Assembly (NCBI GenBank): GCA_963978905.1
Contig: OZ022257.1
Location: 46,386,203-46,450,202 of the forward strand
Length of the DNA stretch: 64,000 nt
Direction: 5' to 3'
From: Trichostrongylus colubriformis
Lineage: Eukaryota > Nematoda > Chromadorea > Rhabditida > Trichostrongylidae
Shown in pieces: positions 55,369-64,000 of this stretch. The notes beneath the pieces are model-generated. The model was not told where the DNA came from, ran no database searches, and was given only the letters and a program-made list of their open reading frames with translations. A program made the position numbers and the translations under genes. Every line of letters starts with the position of its first letter. Within the stretch, counting starts at the first letter, position 1.

Positions 55369-56056
55369 ACTCAAGTTTTGAAGTCAGGTATAGGTAGCGT
55401 TGAAATTCTATTACGGATTAAACAGAGCATTTCATCGTAAGCCGGTCCAATTACGGAGAAGCTGTGCATAACGTTGGTCGAATAATGCTGGGTAAGTACA
55501 TAAAGGCGGCATTATAACAAAAATGGTCAGTGGATCAAGTCCCAAGGACCCAAGTCAGTAAACCTGCCACTTTTCTGTCCTTCCATAGTAGCACTATGTT
55601 TGTCCAAACGAGCTTGCTAACTCTCGGAAACCACATCAAAGGGTAGGCACGGTCGAATAATTTATAATGTTCGTGAAAATTTTAATGATAATTTTTCAAG
55701 TTATGGTTTCGATTCGATTATGGTTCGTAATGGAATTTTAATGAAAAAAATTCTCTTTGGGAATACGTAGGGAATTTAATGTAAACATAGATGAGGACGT
55801 ATAGGACGAGCTTTGCTCAGAGTGAAGATCAAGAAGCGAGAACAATAGCATAAAGGCCGCTCCACTGAGTAGATCACTTCGCTATAGAAAAAAGGTATTA
55901 TGCTTGAATGAAAAGAGATTCTGAAGGGGATGTGAAGAGTTCAGCGCGGACAGCGTGAAAGGAATAGCAGGCTTTTCATCTTTTGGACGGACAACAGTGA
56001 TCATTTCGGACATCTGGGAATATATTTGTCCACTCCTCTAAGCGACTAGCATACGC
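55369..56056. other. no gene recognised
   Basis: No sizeable open frame and no repeat. Confidence 0.45.
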
Positions 56057-56188
56057 CCATTTACAAGTACGCTGAGTTATGGGCTCAAGCTCCGGTTTTA
56101 GACGGGACTTGAGCCCGCACTTCATGCTTTCCGGGGATATGTGCTAATCCATTACACTACCGACACCCTTTTCACCTTAACTCAGCTT
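56057..56188 (-). mobile_element. S2 tRNA-derived SINE, minus copy
   Basis: On the minus strand: leader GCTGAGTTAAGGTGAAAAGG, tRNA-like GTGTCGGTAGTGTAATGGAT (A box), GCGGGCTCAAGTCCCG (B box), then GGAGCTTGAGCCCATAACTC. It lies head to head with the plus copy 34 bp away. Confidence 0.82.
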
Positions 56189-56222
56189 CTGAATGGTATA
56201 TTTACTATAGCATATCACTAAG

Positions 56223-56402
56223 AAGCTGAGAAAAAGTGAAAGGAGTCTCGACAGTGTAATGGATTAGCACATATGCCTGGAAAACATGAAATGCGCGTTC
56301 GAGTCCCGTCCGAGACTGAAGCTTTTGCCCATAATTCAGTATACTTGCAGTAAAAACCTTCGCATCGCGGGCTCCGGCGAATATCAGCAGCTATCAAAAA
56401 TC
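56223..56402 (+). mobile_element. S2 tRNA-derived SINE, plus copy
   Basis: 56246-56316 folds like a tRNA: GTCTCG and CGAGAC can pair as an acceptor stem, GTGTAATGGATTAGCACA forms the D-arm/A box, and GCGTTCGAGTCCCGTC is the T-arm/B box. The anticodon arm is unclear, so it is a SINE head, not a functional tRNA. The body runs to CAGCAGCTATCAAAAATCA. It provides the undisturbed form of the site occupied by T1 in the 39.5-kb copy. Confidence 0.85.
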
Positions 56403-57062
56403 AAAAATATCAAAATCGATTCCCATTCATTTAATTGAGGCATAAATGAAATATCAATCATATGAGCACATTCATGAATTGTCACGCAGAAGTTAGGCGC
56501 GCCGTTGATAAATGAGCAAAACGCCAAGGTAGGGGTAAAAAGTGGTAATTATCTAAGTAAACTCAAAAACTACGCAAGATTAATCATCAAAGGTTATGAG
56601 CTATAAACAGAGCTGTGGACCTACTAGAATGGGTCAAGAAGGTCAGGAATCCTTTGAACGGACCATTATATCACGTAAAAATGCGAAATTATTCTTTTCA
56701 TCAAAGCTTTTCCAGTAGTAAGCTTTTTGACGCTCGTTCTTGCCTTTTCAGATCTTTTGGGGCAGCAAGAGGGATGAGGCAATTTCCTAATATCACTCGG
56801 AACTATAATTACTCAAGGCGCATTTCTCCGCATATGGTCAGTACATAAAAATCCAAAATAGAACAGATTACAACTGCAAGATCGCAGCAGTGGTCTACTA
56901 CAGAGTTCAGGCATAAAATAATTTGTAATGTTTCATGTCGATGTAAATGCATACAGAGTTCATATATACGATAAATGTAGAGGTACTAAGCAGTGCGGCA
57001 GTGAGGAAGAAATGAAAATGTATAATTGAAAACTGAAAAAAAGGCCCCATTGTTCCCACTCA
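56403..57062. other. no gene recognised
   Basis: A 77-codon frame (56615-56848) without domain. Confidence 0.4.
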
Positions 57063-57189
57063 AACCGCGTTCCTGCGTTGCCGGCGGCGGCGGGTGTGGC
57101 TGCGTGCCCCGCATCTACGCTTATGCCACCATGCCTCTCTGCTCGTGAACGCAGCTACGCCCTGCCGGCGCTGAGTATGAACAAGGCTT
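57063..57189. mobile_element. TIR element, family P2, copy 5 (about 127 bp)
   Basis: Left end AACCGCGTTCCTGCGTTGCC, right end, read inward, AAGCCTTGTTCATACTCAGC. The core shares GTGAACGCAGCTACGCCCTG with the 30.7-kb copy and adds GGCGGCGGCGGG. Ends are more diverged than in copies 1 and 2. Confidence 0.65.
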
Positions 57190-58534
57190 TCCCTCTTCGA
57201 CGGATAAGTCTTCGGGCGTATCGCCTTATAACGAGCTCGCTTGTAGGAGGAGCGTGGCCATAGAAGGTGCAAGAACTTGTTGAGCTTTTCGCCATAATGG
57301 CGCCACATAATGTCTCACTGTGCATTAAGGGTTTTTTAGAAATCACACCTCCCGTTGCTAAACAACCAAATTATCCACGTGCTACCCTCATTACGCGCCC
57401 AGCATCCAATAATCAGATAGGATAGTTGGGAAGGTCGGTCCAGGGAGAATCGCTTCAACGAATACAGAAATATAGCTGTTGCCACTGTCCCCCCCCCCCC
57501 ACCCTCCCCCTCTCTCTCTTTTGACTAACAATGAGAATATGTGATCGAGGAACAAGAGTATAAAAGAATTTGCGTAAAGTGACCTTATGAAATGCATGTC
57601 ATCCCGAAAATAGAGCCAGTCCTGATGCAAGATATTCGTCAACAACCGTGCGCTGATCATTTTCACTTGTGCATTTCATCGAATTTAGCGCTCCGTTTTC
57701 CACTCAAAAATATTCCGTGGGATACTCCGAAAAGCCCACGCTGCTACGTTTAAAATAACTTATCCTATTGTGATCCTTGAAAATGAGATTGAAAGCCACA
57801 GAAAAATGAAAATTTTCGATTTCGAACAGCGGAGTCTCATTTTTGCCCCTATTGCTAGAGTTGTCAAGAAGCAGTGTGAATAAAGAATTCCAACGAGTAG
57901 TAATCAAGTGCAAGTTTCGTTAAAAACGTATTCACTGAGTATTCATCTTTCAGTACTTGGTCGATACAACGACTCAAAACTTACGATGATAATTGTAGAA
58001 GCGTAGAAGTGGTGTACCGTGAGCATTGCGCGTAAAATAAATTGTAATGTAGTAAGGCTTCCGCATTTGCACACACCACGACTAGCCCACGCAAATAGAA
58101 CAGAATGCTAAGTAAATTATAGTATATTTGAAGTTAAAGCTTCAGACGTTGAGCTAGTAGGAGTATGTTCGAAGTGCATTTCATGTTCACTGGGAAATTA
58201 TATATGTAGATCGACCTTCCTCTTTCAGCGAAACGGATAGACTCAATTGCATGCCACGTGCCCTTAAGTGCTTGATGTAAGTGTAAGCAGTAAAGTACTT
58301 CCTTAGAAGGAAATTTCTATACCTATAGATAGCTACCGAAATGGCTAAGCAAGTACGTGCAACAAGTGAGAAATGGATCTGGTTATAGCGAAGAAATATC
58401 AGTTGATACACGAACAATCCCCTTGACCAGTTCGTGTTCAAGCATTCCAGTCCAAGATTTCAGAATCAGGAAATGCAATAACAGTTGCTGCAATCATCTG
58501 CTCTCAATTCTTCTTTGACAGGCTACGGTTTTCT
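57190..58534. other. no gene recognised; C12 tract
   Basis: Poly(C) at 57489-57500 next to a CT repeat. Minus frames of 91 and 84 codons have no domain. Confidence 0.4.
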
Positions 58535-58599
58535 GCTATGAGGTGTAGTGTCGACTCAAGCGGTTATTTGCTCGACTGATACTACACCGCATGGTTAGC
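58535..58599. repeat. imperfect hairpin of about 65 nt
   Basis: GGTGTAGT and ACTACACC pair perfectly, GTCGA pairs with TCGAC nearer the loop (4-nt bulge), and GCTA/TAGC pair at the base. The size would suit a small-RNA precursor, but the bulge and interrupted base make it a weak candidate. Confidence 0.4.
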
Positions 58600-59155
58600 T
58601 GATCTTTGATAGTCACCCTTTTTGCTTGATACGACATCCATTTTGATACCACTCACATCGGTTGCATCCACCGACAGCCTTCAAGAGCCTAAGATGATAA
58701 GACCAGCTTCACCAGAACCATAACAGAACAAAACATAACGATGTAGCTAGCGTAACATTACAAAACATTACCATATTTATGGAACGAGCACTGAAGAGAC
58801 TGATGAAAGCCAATGGCTTTTTAGAGGATAGGTGAGTTTGAACTTGATTTTTTGACTCATCAACATAATAATTGAATAGGCACATAATAAAATGGCGCTC
58901 TTGCTATTCTGAGTAAGCGGAATTCCGAAGCCTGGCGTAATGTTTGAAAACTTGTTCTGCCTAGCGAATCAGCAATTACATAGAGAGACATAAGAGAGAA
59001 AGAAGAAATCGCGCGACTTATTGCTATGTAGTTAGTACGGGAGGTGAAGTAAGACATAACAAAAGCCGTGGAGCGCGCTAGAACATTCGCATTCAATCGT
59101 GACTTCTTAACCATCTCTCCCAAAAAACTTCCTTTCCGAGAATTCTGCTTGTAAT
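58600..59155. other. no gene recognised
   Basis: A 116-codon minus frame (58860-59210) has no domain. Confidence 0.35.
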
Positions 59156-59512
59156 TTGACAGGCCTGGTTCATCCATCCTTTTCGGAGAAGAGAGGGACG
59201 GATGAAGCACGGCTGGATGTGAATAGGCTTGGTTGGCTGTTTATCTGCCGGACCCAGACTCTGCATCGCAGATTTTTGCCTATTAAGCTTTCTATCTCTA
59301 AGCCTCAAAAATTAATAAAAGCACAATTGGATGTTCCGAAACACCAAATACCATTGTGTAAAGCAGAAAAAGCTCTCTCGAATACATGTGTAGACTCCCG
59401 AATGGCAAAAAATGCTGTGGAGCAGAAGAGAGTAAAAAACCAAACGGACCCATCTAATATAGCAGAGTTAAACGCTGATGAAGGAAGCATAGGGAACGGA
59501 AACCTCCCATAA
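59156..59512 (+). CDS. possible exon of an unidentified protein
   Basis: The plus frame is open for 118 codons; its first ATG-initiated part is MAKNAVEQKRVKNQTDPSNI followed by AELNADEGSIGNG and a stop. AATTTGACAG and ATCGCAG upstream could be acceptors. Lys/Glu/Asn-rich composition and absence of repeat similarity are the only arguments for coding. No family recognised. Confidence 0.18.
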   Translation: MTGLVHPSFSEKRGTDEARLDVNRLGWLFICRTQTLHRRFLPIKLSISKPQKLIKAQLDVPKHQIPLCKAEKALSNTCVDSRMAKNAVEQKRVKNQTDPSNIAELNADEGSIGNGNLP

Positions 59513-60322
59513 CGAAGCAACATAGGTGATATCGCACGCCCCATACAACTTATCATATGATATATGGAAACAAATGGCCGACCACAAAACAAAATATTAC
59601 GTTTCCCACAAATTCATCAAGAGATCAGGTGATTCGAGGAGCTTTGGCATGGAGGACTAGATAACTGAGTGAACATGGAAAATCACAGGTAATGTATCAC
59701 CACAAGGGTGATTGATTTCAGGGGGCGGAAACTCGGGCTGAAACAGAGCTCGAATCTGTTGGGCCTTTGCACTTGTGATATCAATATAATAAGCTACTGT
59801 GACCCTTGAGTTGAAAGACAAGGACAGAGAGTGATGGAAAAGAATGGAAGAGGTGGTAAGTGAGGTTGAATTGAAAGGAAAATCATAGCGGACATTTCAT
59901 TGTCACATATACTTCCATTATGGAGTTTTCAAATCGATACTGAAATATGGGTAGTTGCGACTTGAACAAATACCGTATCTGTTATGACCATGCCACACGC
60001 TACTCCATAAAAGGGAATCGTTCACGGGATTTCCATGATTTTTACGCCTCTGCTTATCAATATATTGAATACAGTGCTTAAAAAAGAAACAAAGACAGAG
60101 CGAAAAAACCCTTCCGTTTGATGAATAACTCGAAAATTTGGAAGAACTTCGCAACTCATTCGCACTCCCGCCAAGTTGCATTTCAACAGCTGTCGACGGA
60201 AAAAAGTGCAGTCCAAACTTTTGGGCAGGCTGTTGATTTGCTTAAGACTGTGAGTTGCGGCACATAATTGCCGCACCTTACTGCCCTCGCAAATCAGCCT
60301 CCAAAATTCGGGAACGATATTT
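59513..60322. other. no gene recognised
   Basis: Minus frames of 95 and 87 codons, plus part of a 151-codon frame (60022-60477) that enters the tandem repeat; no domain. Confidence 0.35.
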
Positions 60323-60420
60323 GAGGAGAAGCGTCTATGTTTTAGTGAAATTTTACGTGTGGGCCGCAATTTCGAGGAGATGCGTCTATTTTCTAGTGGA
60401 ATATTGCGTGTGGGCCGTAC
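60323..60420 (+). repeat. 51-bp tandem repeat, two copies
   Basis: GAGGAGAAGCGTCTATGTTT at 60323 and GAGGAGATGCGTCTATTTTC at 60374 begin two 47-51-bp units that both end with a CGTGTGGGCCG word. A ATATATGGGTATTTGGGAAT and TTCACGGACAATTCC tail like R2 family ends follows to 60485. Confidence 0.8.
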
Positions 60421-61544
60421 TAAGCGCATATTACACAAATATATGGGTATTTGGGAATCACAAGATTTCACGGACAATTCCTATGATCAAATAGCAGCGA
60501 AAAGGTATTTAGAACTAGTGGACCCGTCATGCATGATTCAGAGTAAATAATCGAAACATTATCCCGGTAAATTCTTCGGCAAGGTGCGTACTTCAGCCAG
60601 TCATGAGCCACCCTGCCATTTCCTGTAGCAGTGAAGAAACAATGGCGATAATAGAAGTTAACTTTGTATTACGATAGAAATCGACGACATCCCCCGATTA
60701 TTATTGATCAAGAAACGCCACTAATTCTAAAAACATTAGTGACGGAGGGAGCTTGAGCAATGTTCCCTGTTTTTTTTTCCAAATGAACTGTGGCCACAGG
60801 AAACGGCTTCATCAACTAGGCAAATCCGCTAAGGTATGAGAGAGCTGCCAAAAGCGTAATAGGACCAGCGATCAGCCGAATATTGCTTAAAGGCACAATA
60901 CGATGATATGGGTATCTTGGTTTCAATCAGCGAGTAGATAGCCCCTTCCACAACGACAGAGCGTCTGCCGTCATCGCGGCGCGAGAATGAGTGCGAAACG
61001 CGTAAGAACGTGTAAATAAGATGGCGGCCACCGTCTCAAGATGGCCCACACCCACCTTCGATTCAGCCAGTGGGAAGCGGTGGTTTCTACATGTATGAGA
61101 GGCATAATACAACTGCGATAAGGAAAAATTCCCATTGTAAAAACAACCCTATCGGATGATATTATCACGTAGAAACTTGCCCAAATGTTGCTTTTAAGCT
61201 GAAAACCCGTCAAAGCCGAAGGGAAACACTTTATTTTTGAGGTTTTCCAGAAGATTCTTATTTTTTCCGTCACACTGTGTTCTTCTTCACTCCCAAAATT
61301 TTATGGAGCGCGACGAGGCAAGAAAATTATCGTCAACTGTGCCTTTAAAGCGCTCGGCTATGCGATCAGCATCAATCATTTAATGATGGAAGCAGCAGTT
61401 GCTTAACACCACAGCCAAGCAGGCGCTTCATCAAATCGTTTATCATTCGGCTGCCACCCATACGAACACGTCATGGAGTACGGTGTTGGGTAAGTGCAAA
61501 AAGTGTTCGGACTTGATCGATGGAGCCGTAAGAGAAAGTTAAAG
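60421..61544. other. no gene recognised
   Basis: Short frames only, apart from the R2-like tail up to 60485. Confidence 0.4.
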
Positions 61545-61811
61545 TTTTTGACTTCAATCAGTTCCTTGCTGGGATGCGACGAGCACTCTAGTCTCATTCA
61601 GAATCGTGGAGTAAGGTGAATGCGATTTAGTTCATACAATGACTTGTGTGGGCCAGCCGTTGTACATGTGAATGCTTTTATCCTCCCAGACGTACCAGTT
61701 CATTGAACCCCTGAGAAATGGAAGGTTTGGTTTGCATTGGTGAGCGTCGATGCGGGACGTGACTTCCGCATCTCATGAGTATGGGAATACACGCCACTCG
61801 TCACTACACCA
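61545..61811 (-). mobile_element. S1 SINE, copy F, minus strand
   Basis: On the minus strand: GTAGTGACGAGTGGCGTG (head), then AACTGGTACGTCTGGGAGG, a CATTCACCTTACTCC part, CACGATTCTGAATGAGACTA and CATCCCAGCAAGGAACTGAT. The CATCCCAGCAA word links it most closely to copy A at 17.8 kb. Confidence 0.7.
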
Positions 61812-61942
61812 CATCCAACCTCGAGATCAGAGGCAGCAATTACCGTAAATAAATCCGACAAATTATATTCTAACCTACTGGAATGTCTTCTTTAACAATA
61901 CCACCAACAATGGGAAGTAATATGAAGTCCTGTTACAAAATA

Positions 61943-62826
61943 TTGGGTTGTCCCAAAAGTCTTGTAGGATTTTTTTCGATCATCACTTTTTATTTTTTTT
62001 ATCGTCCAACAAATAACAATTAGGCAACAGCGTATTGACCATTGTCATCGGCAACCCTGTGCCACTTTATAGGAAAATCGTTGATTCCCTTCTCCCAGAT
62101 CTCTGGGTTCTGAGAGTCGAGGAAGTCAGCGATCGCCTTCGCAAGCAAGTCATAATCAAAGAATTTTTTCTTGGCCAGGAAGGATTCGAGAGGATGGGTA
62201 AGGTGATAGCCAGGAGGGGCAATGTCTGAAGAGTATGGCGGGTGGGGCAGCACATCCCAGCCAAGCTCCTATAACTTAGCCTGAGTACTTTTCGCGAAAT
62301 GGGAGCGGGCGTCGTCATGAAGAAGGGTGACCGCGGACCTTTTCCGGCACTTTTCTCGAACAGCGACGGCGAGCTGCTGGAGCTGGTGGGTGCATACGGC
62401 AGCGGTGAGTGTCTCGCCTTGTACCAGCACCTCGCGGAAAAGCATTCCTTCCGCGTCCCAGAATCAGCACAGTCCCAAGCGTGGTTTGTCTTTCATGTCA
62501 ATCTCGCCGTTGCTGAAGCTGATAAACCAGCGGCGCACGGTCACGTAGCTCACACATCCCTTGCTCAATGCAGCGCTGATGGAGTGGCAAGCTTCCGTCG
62601 TTTTGGTGCCGCAAGACCGCTCCTAATAGATGACACCGCGAGTTGGGTGGGTATCGACAACGGGCATTGTAGCTCTCTCCACGGGATCTGGTGGGTCAAT
62701 ATATATTTTCCTAGAAAGCTTAGGGAACGTTCTACCATATTCCTGAACCGCCTGGACCTGCCTCGAAGTGAACAAGAGTTACTGATTTTTTTGGAGAAAT
62801 CCTACAAGACTTTTGGGACAACCTAA
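61943..62826 (-). mobile_element. mariner element, family M3, internally deleted (884 bp)
   Basis: The left end TTGGGTTGTCCCAAAAGTCT and the right end, read inward, TTAGGTTGTCCCAAAAGTCT agree over about 32 bp (followed by TGTAGGATTT). TA lies outside both (61941-61942, 62827-62828). It is shorter than a full mariner (about 1.3 kb) because part of the transposase gene is missing. Confidence 0.93.
62020..62610 (-). pseudogene. mariner transposase, dead and internally deleted
   Basis: One minus-strand frame reads an N-terminal helix-turn-helix part (SYVTVRRWFISFSNGEI, MKDKPRLG), an in-frame TGA, then WDAEGMLFREVLVQGETLTA, VTLLHDDARSH (second catalytic Asp), an in-frame TAG, and DVLPHPPYSSDIAPPGYHLT, ending ADFLDSQNPEIW ... 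DDNGQYAVA. The part between DKPRLG and WDAEG, which should include the first catalytic Asp, is deleted. Counting 34 residues after the second Asp (the stop included) the third catalytic position is Gly (PPGYHL instead of SDYHL). Two stops, the deletion and this change make it inactive. The role in life was cut-and-paste transposition at TA sites. Confidence 0.9.
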
Positions 62827-63153
62827 TACATGGTGTTCGGGGTTGGGAAAAGAAAAAATTGCTCGATAGCGTATCGTTAGAACACTCGTCGAGTTATTAG
62901 CGCGAGCTGCGCCTCATTTCCGGCTTAAGACAATTGGCTATGGATCGAGTTATGTGCTGCCACCCGGAATTTATTCCTAGAGTACACATCTATTACAGAC
63001 ATGCGAAGATACTCCATGAGCTTCACGAAGCACTATAAGATTTCGGAAAAGTACAAGCGTTCAAGAGTCCTTGAATGAACATTTCAAAGTCCCATGGCTA
63101 TGTGTGATGATGTTCTTTCCAGTTAATAACACGAAACAGGTTTGTCGAAATTA
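62827..63153. other. no gene recognised
   Basis: Nothing recognised. Confidence 0.45.
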
Positions 63154-63268
63154 GGCACCGTTCAGAGTTCGCGATTCAGGCGAACGCGCGACTCGCTTGA
63201 TTCACGTGATAAGAAAATGATACATATCGATCAAGTGATTCAGGCGTATCATTCACCTAATAGATAGG
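63154..63268. mobile_element. Harbinger-like MITE, family P1, copy 2, right end damaged
   Basis: GGCACCGTTCAGAGTTCGCG, GATTCAGGCGAACGCGCG, AAATGATACATATCGATCAA and GTGATTCAGGCG follow the P1 order; the expected right terminal repeat is replaced by ATTCACCTAA. TTA precedes the left end. Confidence 0.65.
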
Positions 63269-63484
63269 GTATGATGTTGTGAGCAATGCCTTACTCGGTG
63301 AGGTTCATTTCCAATCACCATGGTTCTCTTCATAGTTCTTTATAGCATCTTGTGGTAAGTTTTAAGGCTAGTACCTTATTCTCCCCCGACCCGGACGGAT
63401 TCCTGATTCATGTAACATCAAGAAGCGCTCATTGCCTCCATAGAGAAGAAGTGACGGTGCAAACTAAAAGAATTTGTTACTTAA

Positions 63485-63753
63485 GGCAGTGTTCATAGTT
63501 CACGATTCAGGCGATCACGCGATCAGGCGGAAGGAAAAAGATACATATTGATTGGGTGATTCAGGCGATCACGCGATCGCGTAAAGCACGCGATCGCGTG
63601 GATCACGCGATCAGGCGGAAAAGAAAAGATATATATTGATTACGTGATTCAGGCGATCATGCGATCGCGTAAAGCACGCGATCGCGTAAAGCACGCGATC
63701 GCGTGGATCACGCGATCGCGTGATCGCCTGAATCGTGAACTATGAACACTGCC
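63485..63753. mobile_element. Harbinger-like MITE, family P1, copy 3, with phased GCGATCGC array (269 bp)
   Basis: The terminal repeats are perfect for 36 bp: left 63485-63520 (GGCAGTGTTCATAGTTCACG...), right 63718-63753. TAA flanks both ends (63482-63484, 63754-63756), the 3-bp TWA-type duplication of PIF/Harbinger elements. The interior has two direct units starting GATCAGGCGGAA at 63521 and 63609 (88 bp apart), each with a GATA(C/T)ATATTGATT part and a GCGATCGCGTAAAGCAC array. GCGATCGC occurs at 63573, 63590, 63661, 63678, 63695 and 63712, i.e. 17 bp apart within each array. Confidence 0.9.
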
Positions 63754-63875
63754 TAAGAGCGAGAGGGCATGCTGTACTGTTGGTGGGCTGTAATGGGCAG
63801 TATCAGCCAGGAGGGTGCAAGGCGTAGCTCCACCCACGACTTTTTGACATGTGGCAGAAGCGTTTCTGGCTGGGA

Positions 63876-63888
63876 GGGGGGGGGGGGG
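63876..63888 (+). repeat. poly(G) tract (G13)
   Basis: G run preceded by CTGGCTGGGA. The rest of 63757-64000 has no recognised feature. Confidence 0.9.
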
Positions 63889-64000
63889 ACCTACATGGGG
63901 AATTCTGAGCCTATTTAGGCTCCTCCCTGCACTCACACTAATTCCAATTTCTCAATGTCCCACAATTCCAGTGTTGGAAAGGTACAAGGCCCACTGTGCT

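Noticed and set aside
56246..56316. Functional tRNA gene
   Set aside because: Acceptor, D and T arms are visible but the anticodon arm does not form and the sequence continues into a shared SINE body.
62299..62826. 175-codon plus-strand open frame, the longest of the window
   Set aside because: It is antisense to the mariner transposase remnant and reads through the terminal repeat.
63573..63719. CRISPR-like array of short repeats
   Set aside because: Units of 17 bp are contiguous palindromic words inside a TIR element in a eukaryotic context; no spacers.

Overview
The window looks like a gene-poor, repeat-saturated piece of a eukaryotic, probably nematode, genome. I favour a clade V strongylid such as a hookworm. 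The grounds are the repeat repertoire (mariner elements of several families, an RTE-like retrotransposon tail, tRNA-derived SINEs, very many short terminal-inverted-repeat elements), frequent poly(G)/poly(C) tracts and a moderately AT-rich base. There is no operon structure, no rRNA, no CRISPR array and no intact long reading frame; the longest open frames (about 100-170 codons) fall in repeats or look random. The species call is inference.

Layout. 0.8-2.1 kb: tail of a decayed RTE-like reverse transcriptase, split by an hAT-like MITE. 4.2-8.8 kb: dispersed repeats and one large palindrome. 9.3-13.6 kb: a TIR element, a tRNA-like SINE head, a hairpin MITE and inverted/direct repeat pairs. 14-22.5 kb: a TA-flanked MITE, a 510-bp Tc1-like element, several shared repeats. 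23-29 kb: SINE, TIR element, two hAT-like MITEs with exact 8-bp duplications (one inside a 1-kb palindrome), two short TIR elements with unlike cores. 30.7-31.5 kb: a TIR element followed 12 bp later by a mariner-type element. 35-40 kb: TIR element, SINE, hAT-like MITE, and a second Tc1-like element that cleanly splits a tRNA-derived SINE. 42-46 kb: dispersed repeats, a poly(G) tandem repeat, a TIR element. 49.3-56.4 kb: two mariner-derived palindromes, a 1.75-kb element with 330-bp inverted arms, SINEs including a head-to-head pair. 61.5-63.8 kb: a SINE, a dead mariner with recognisable transposase, and two Harbinger-like MITEs, one carrying six GCGATCGC palindromes with 17-bp phasing.

How it works together. 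No pathway is encoded. The region is best read as layered insertions: retroposons that relied on an RTE-type enzyme (LINE, SINEs) and non-autonomous DNA elements that relied on mariner, Tc1, hAT and Harbinger transposases encoded elsewhere. Nested insertions with intact target duplications give a relative order of events. Four open stretches are listed as possible exons at low confidence.

All similarities between copies were judged by eye inside this window; no database search, folding or alignment program was run, so copy boundaries without a visible target duplication are approximate.
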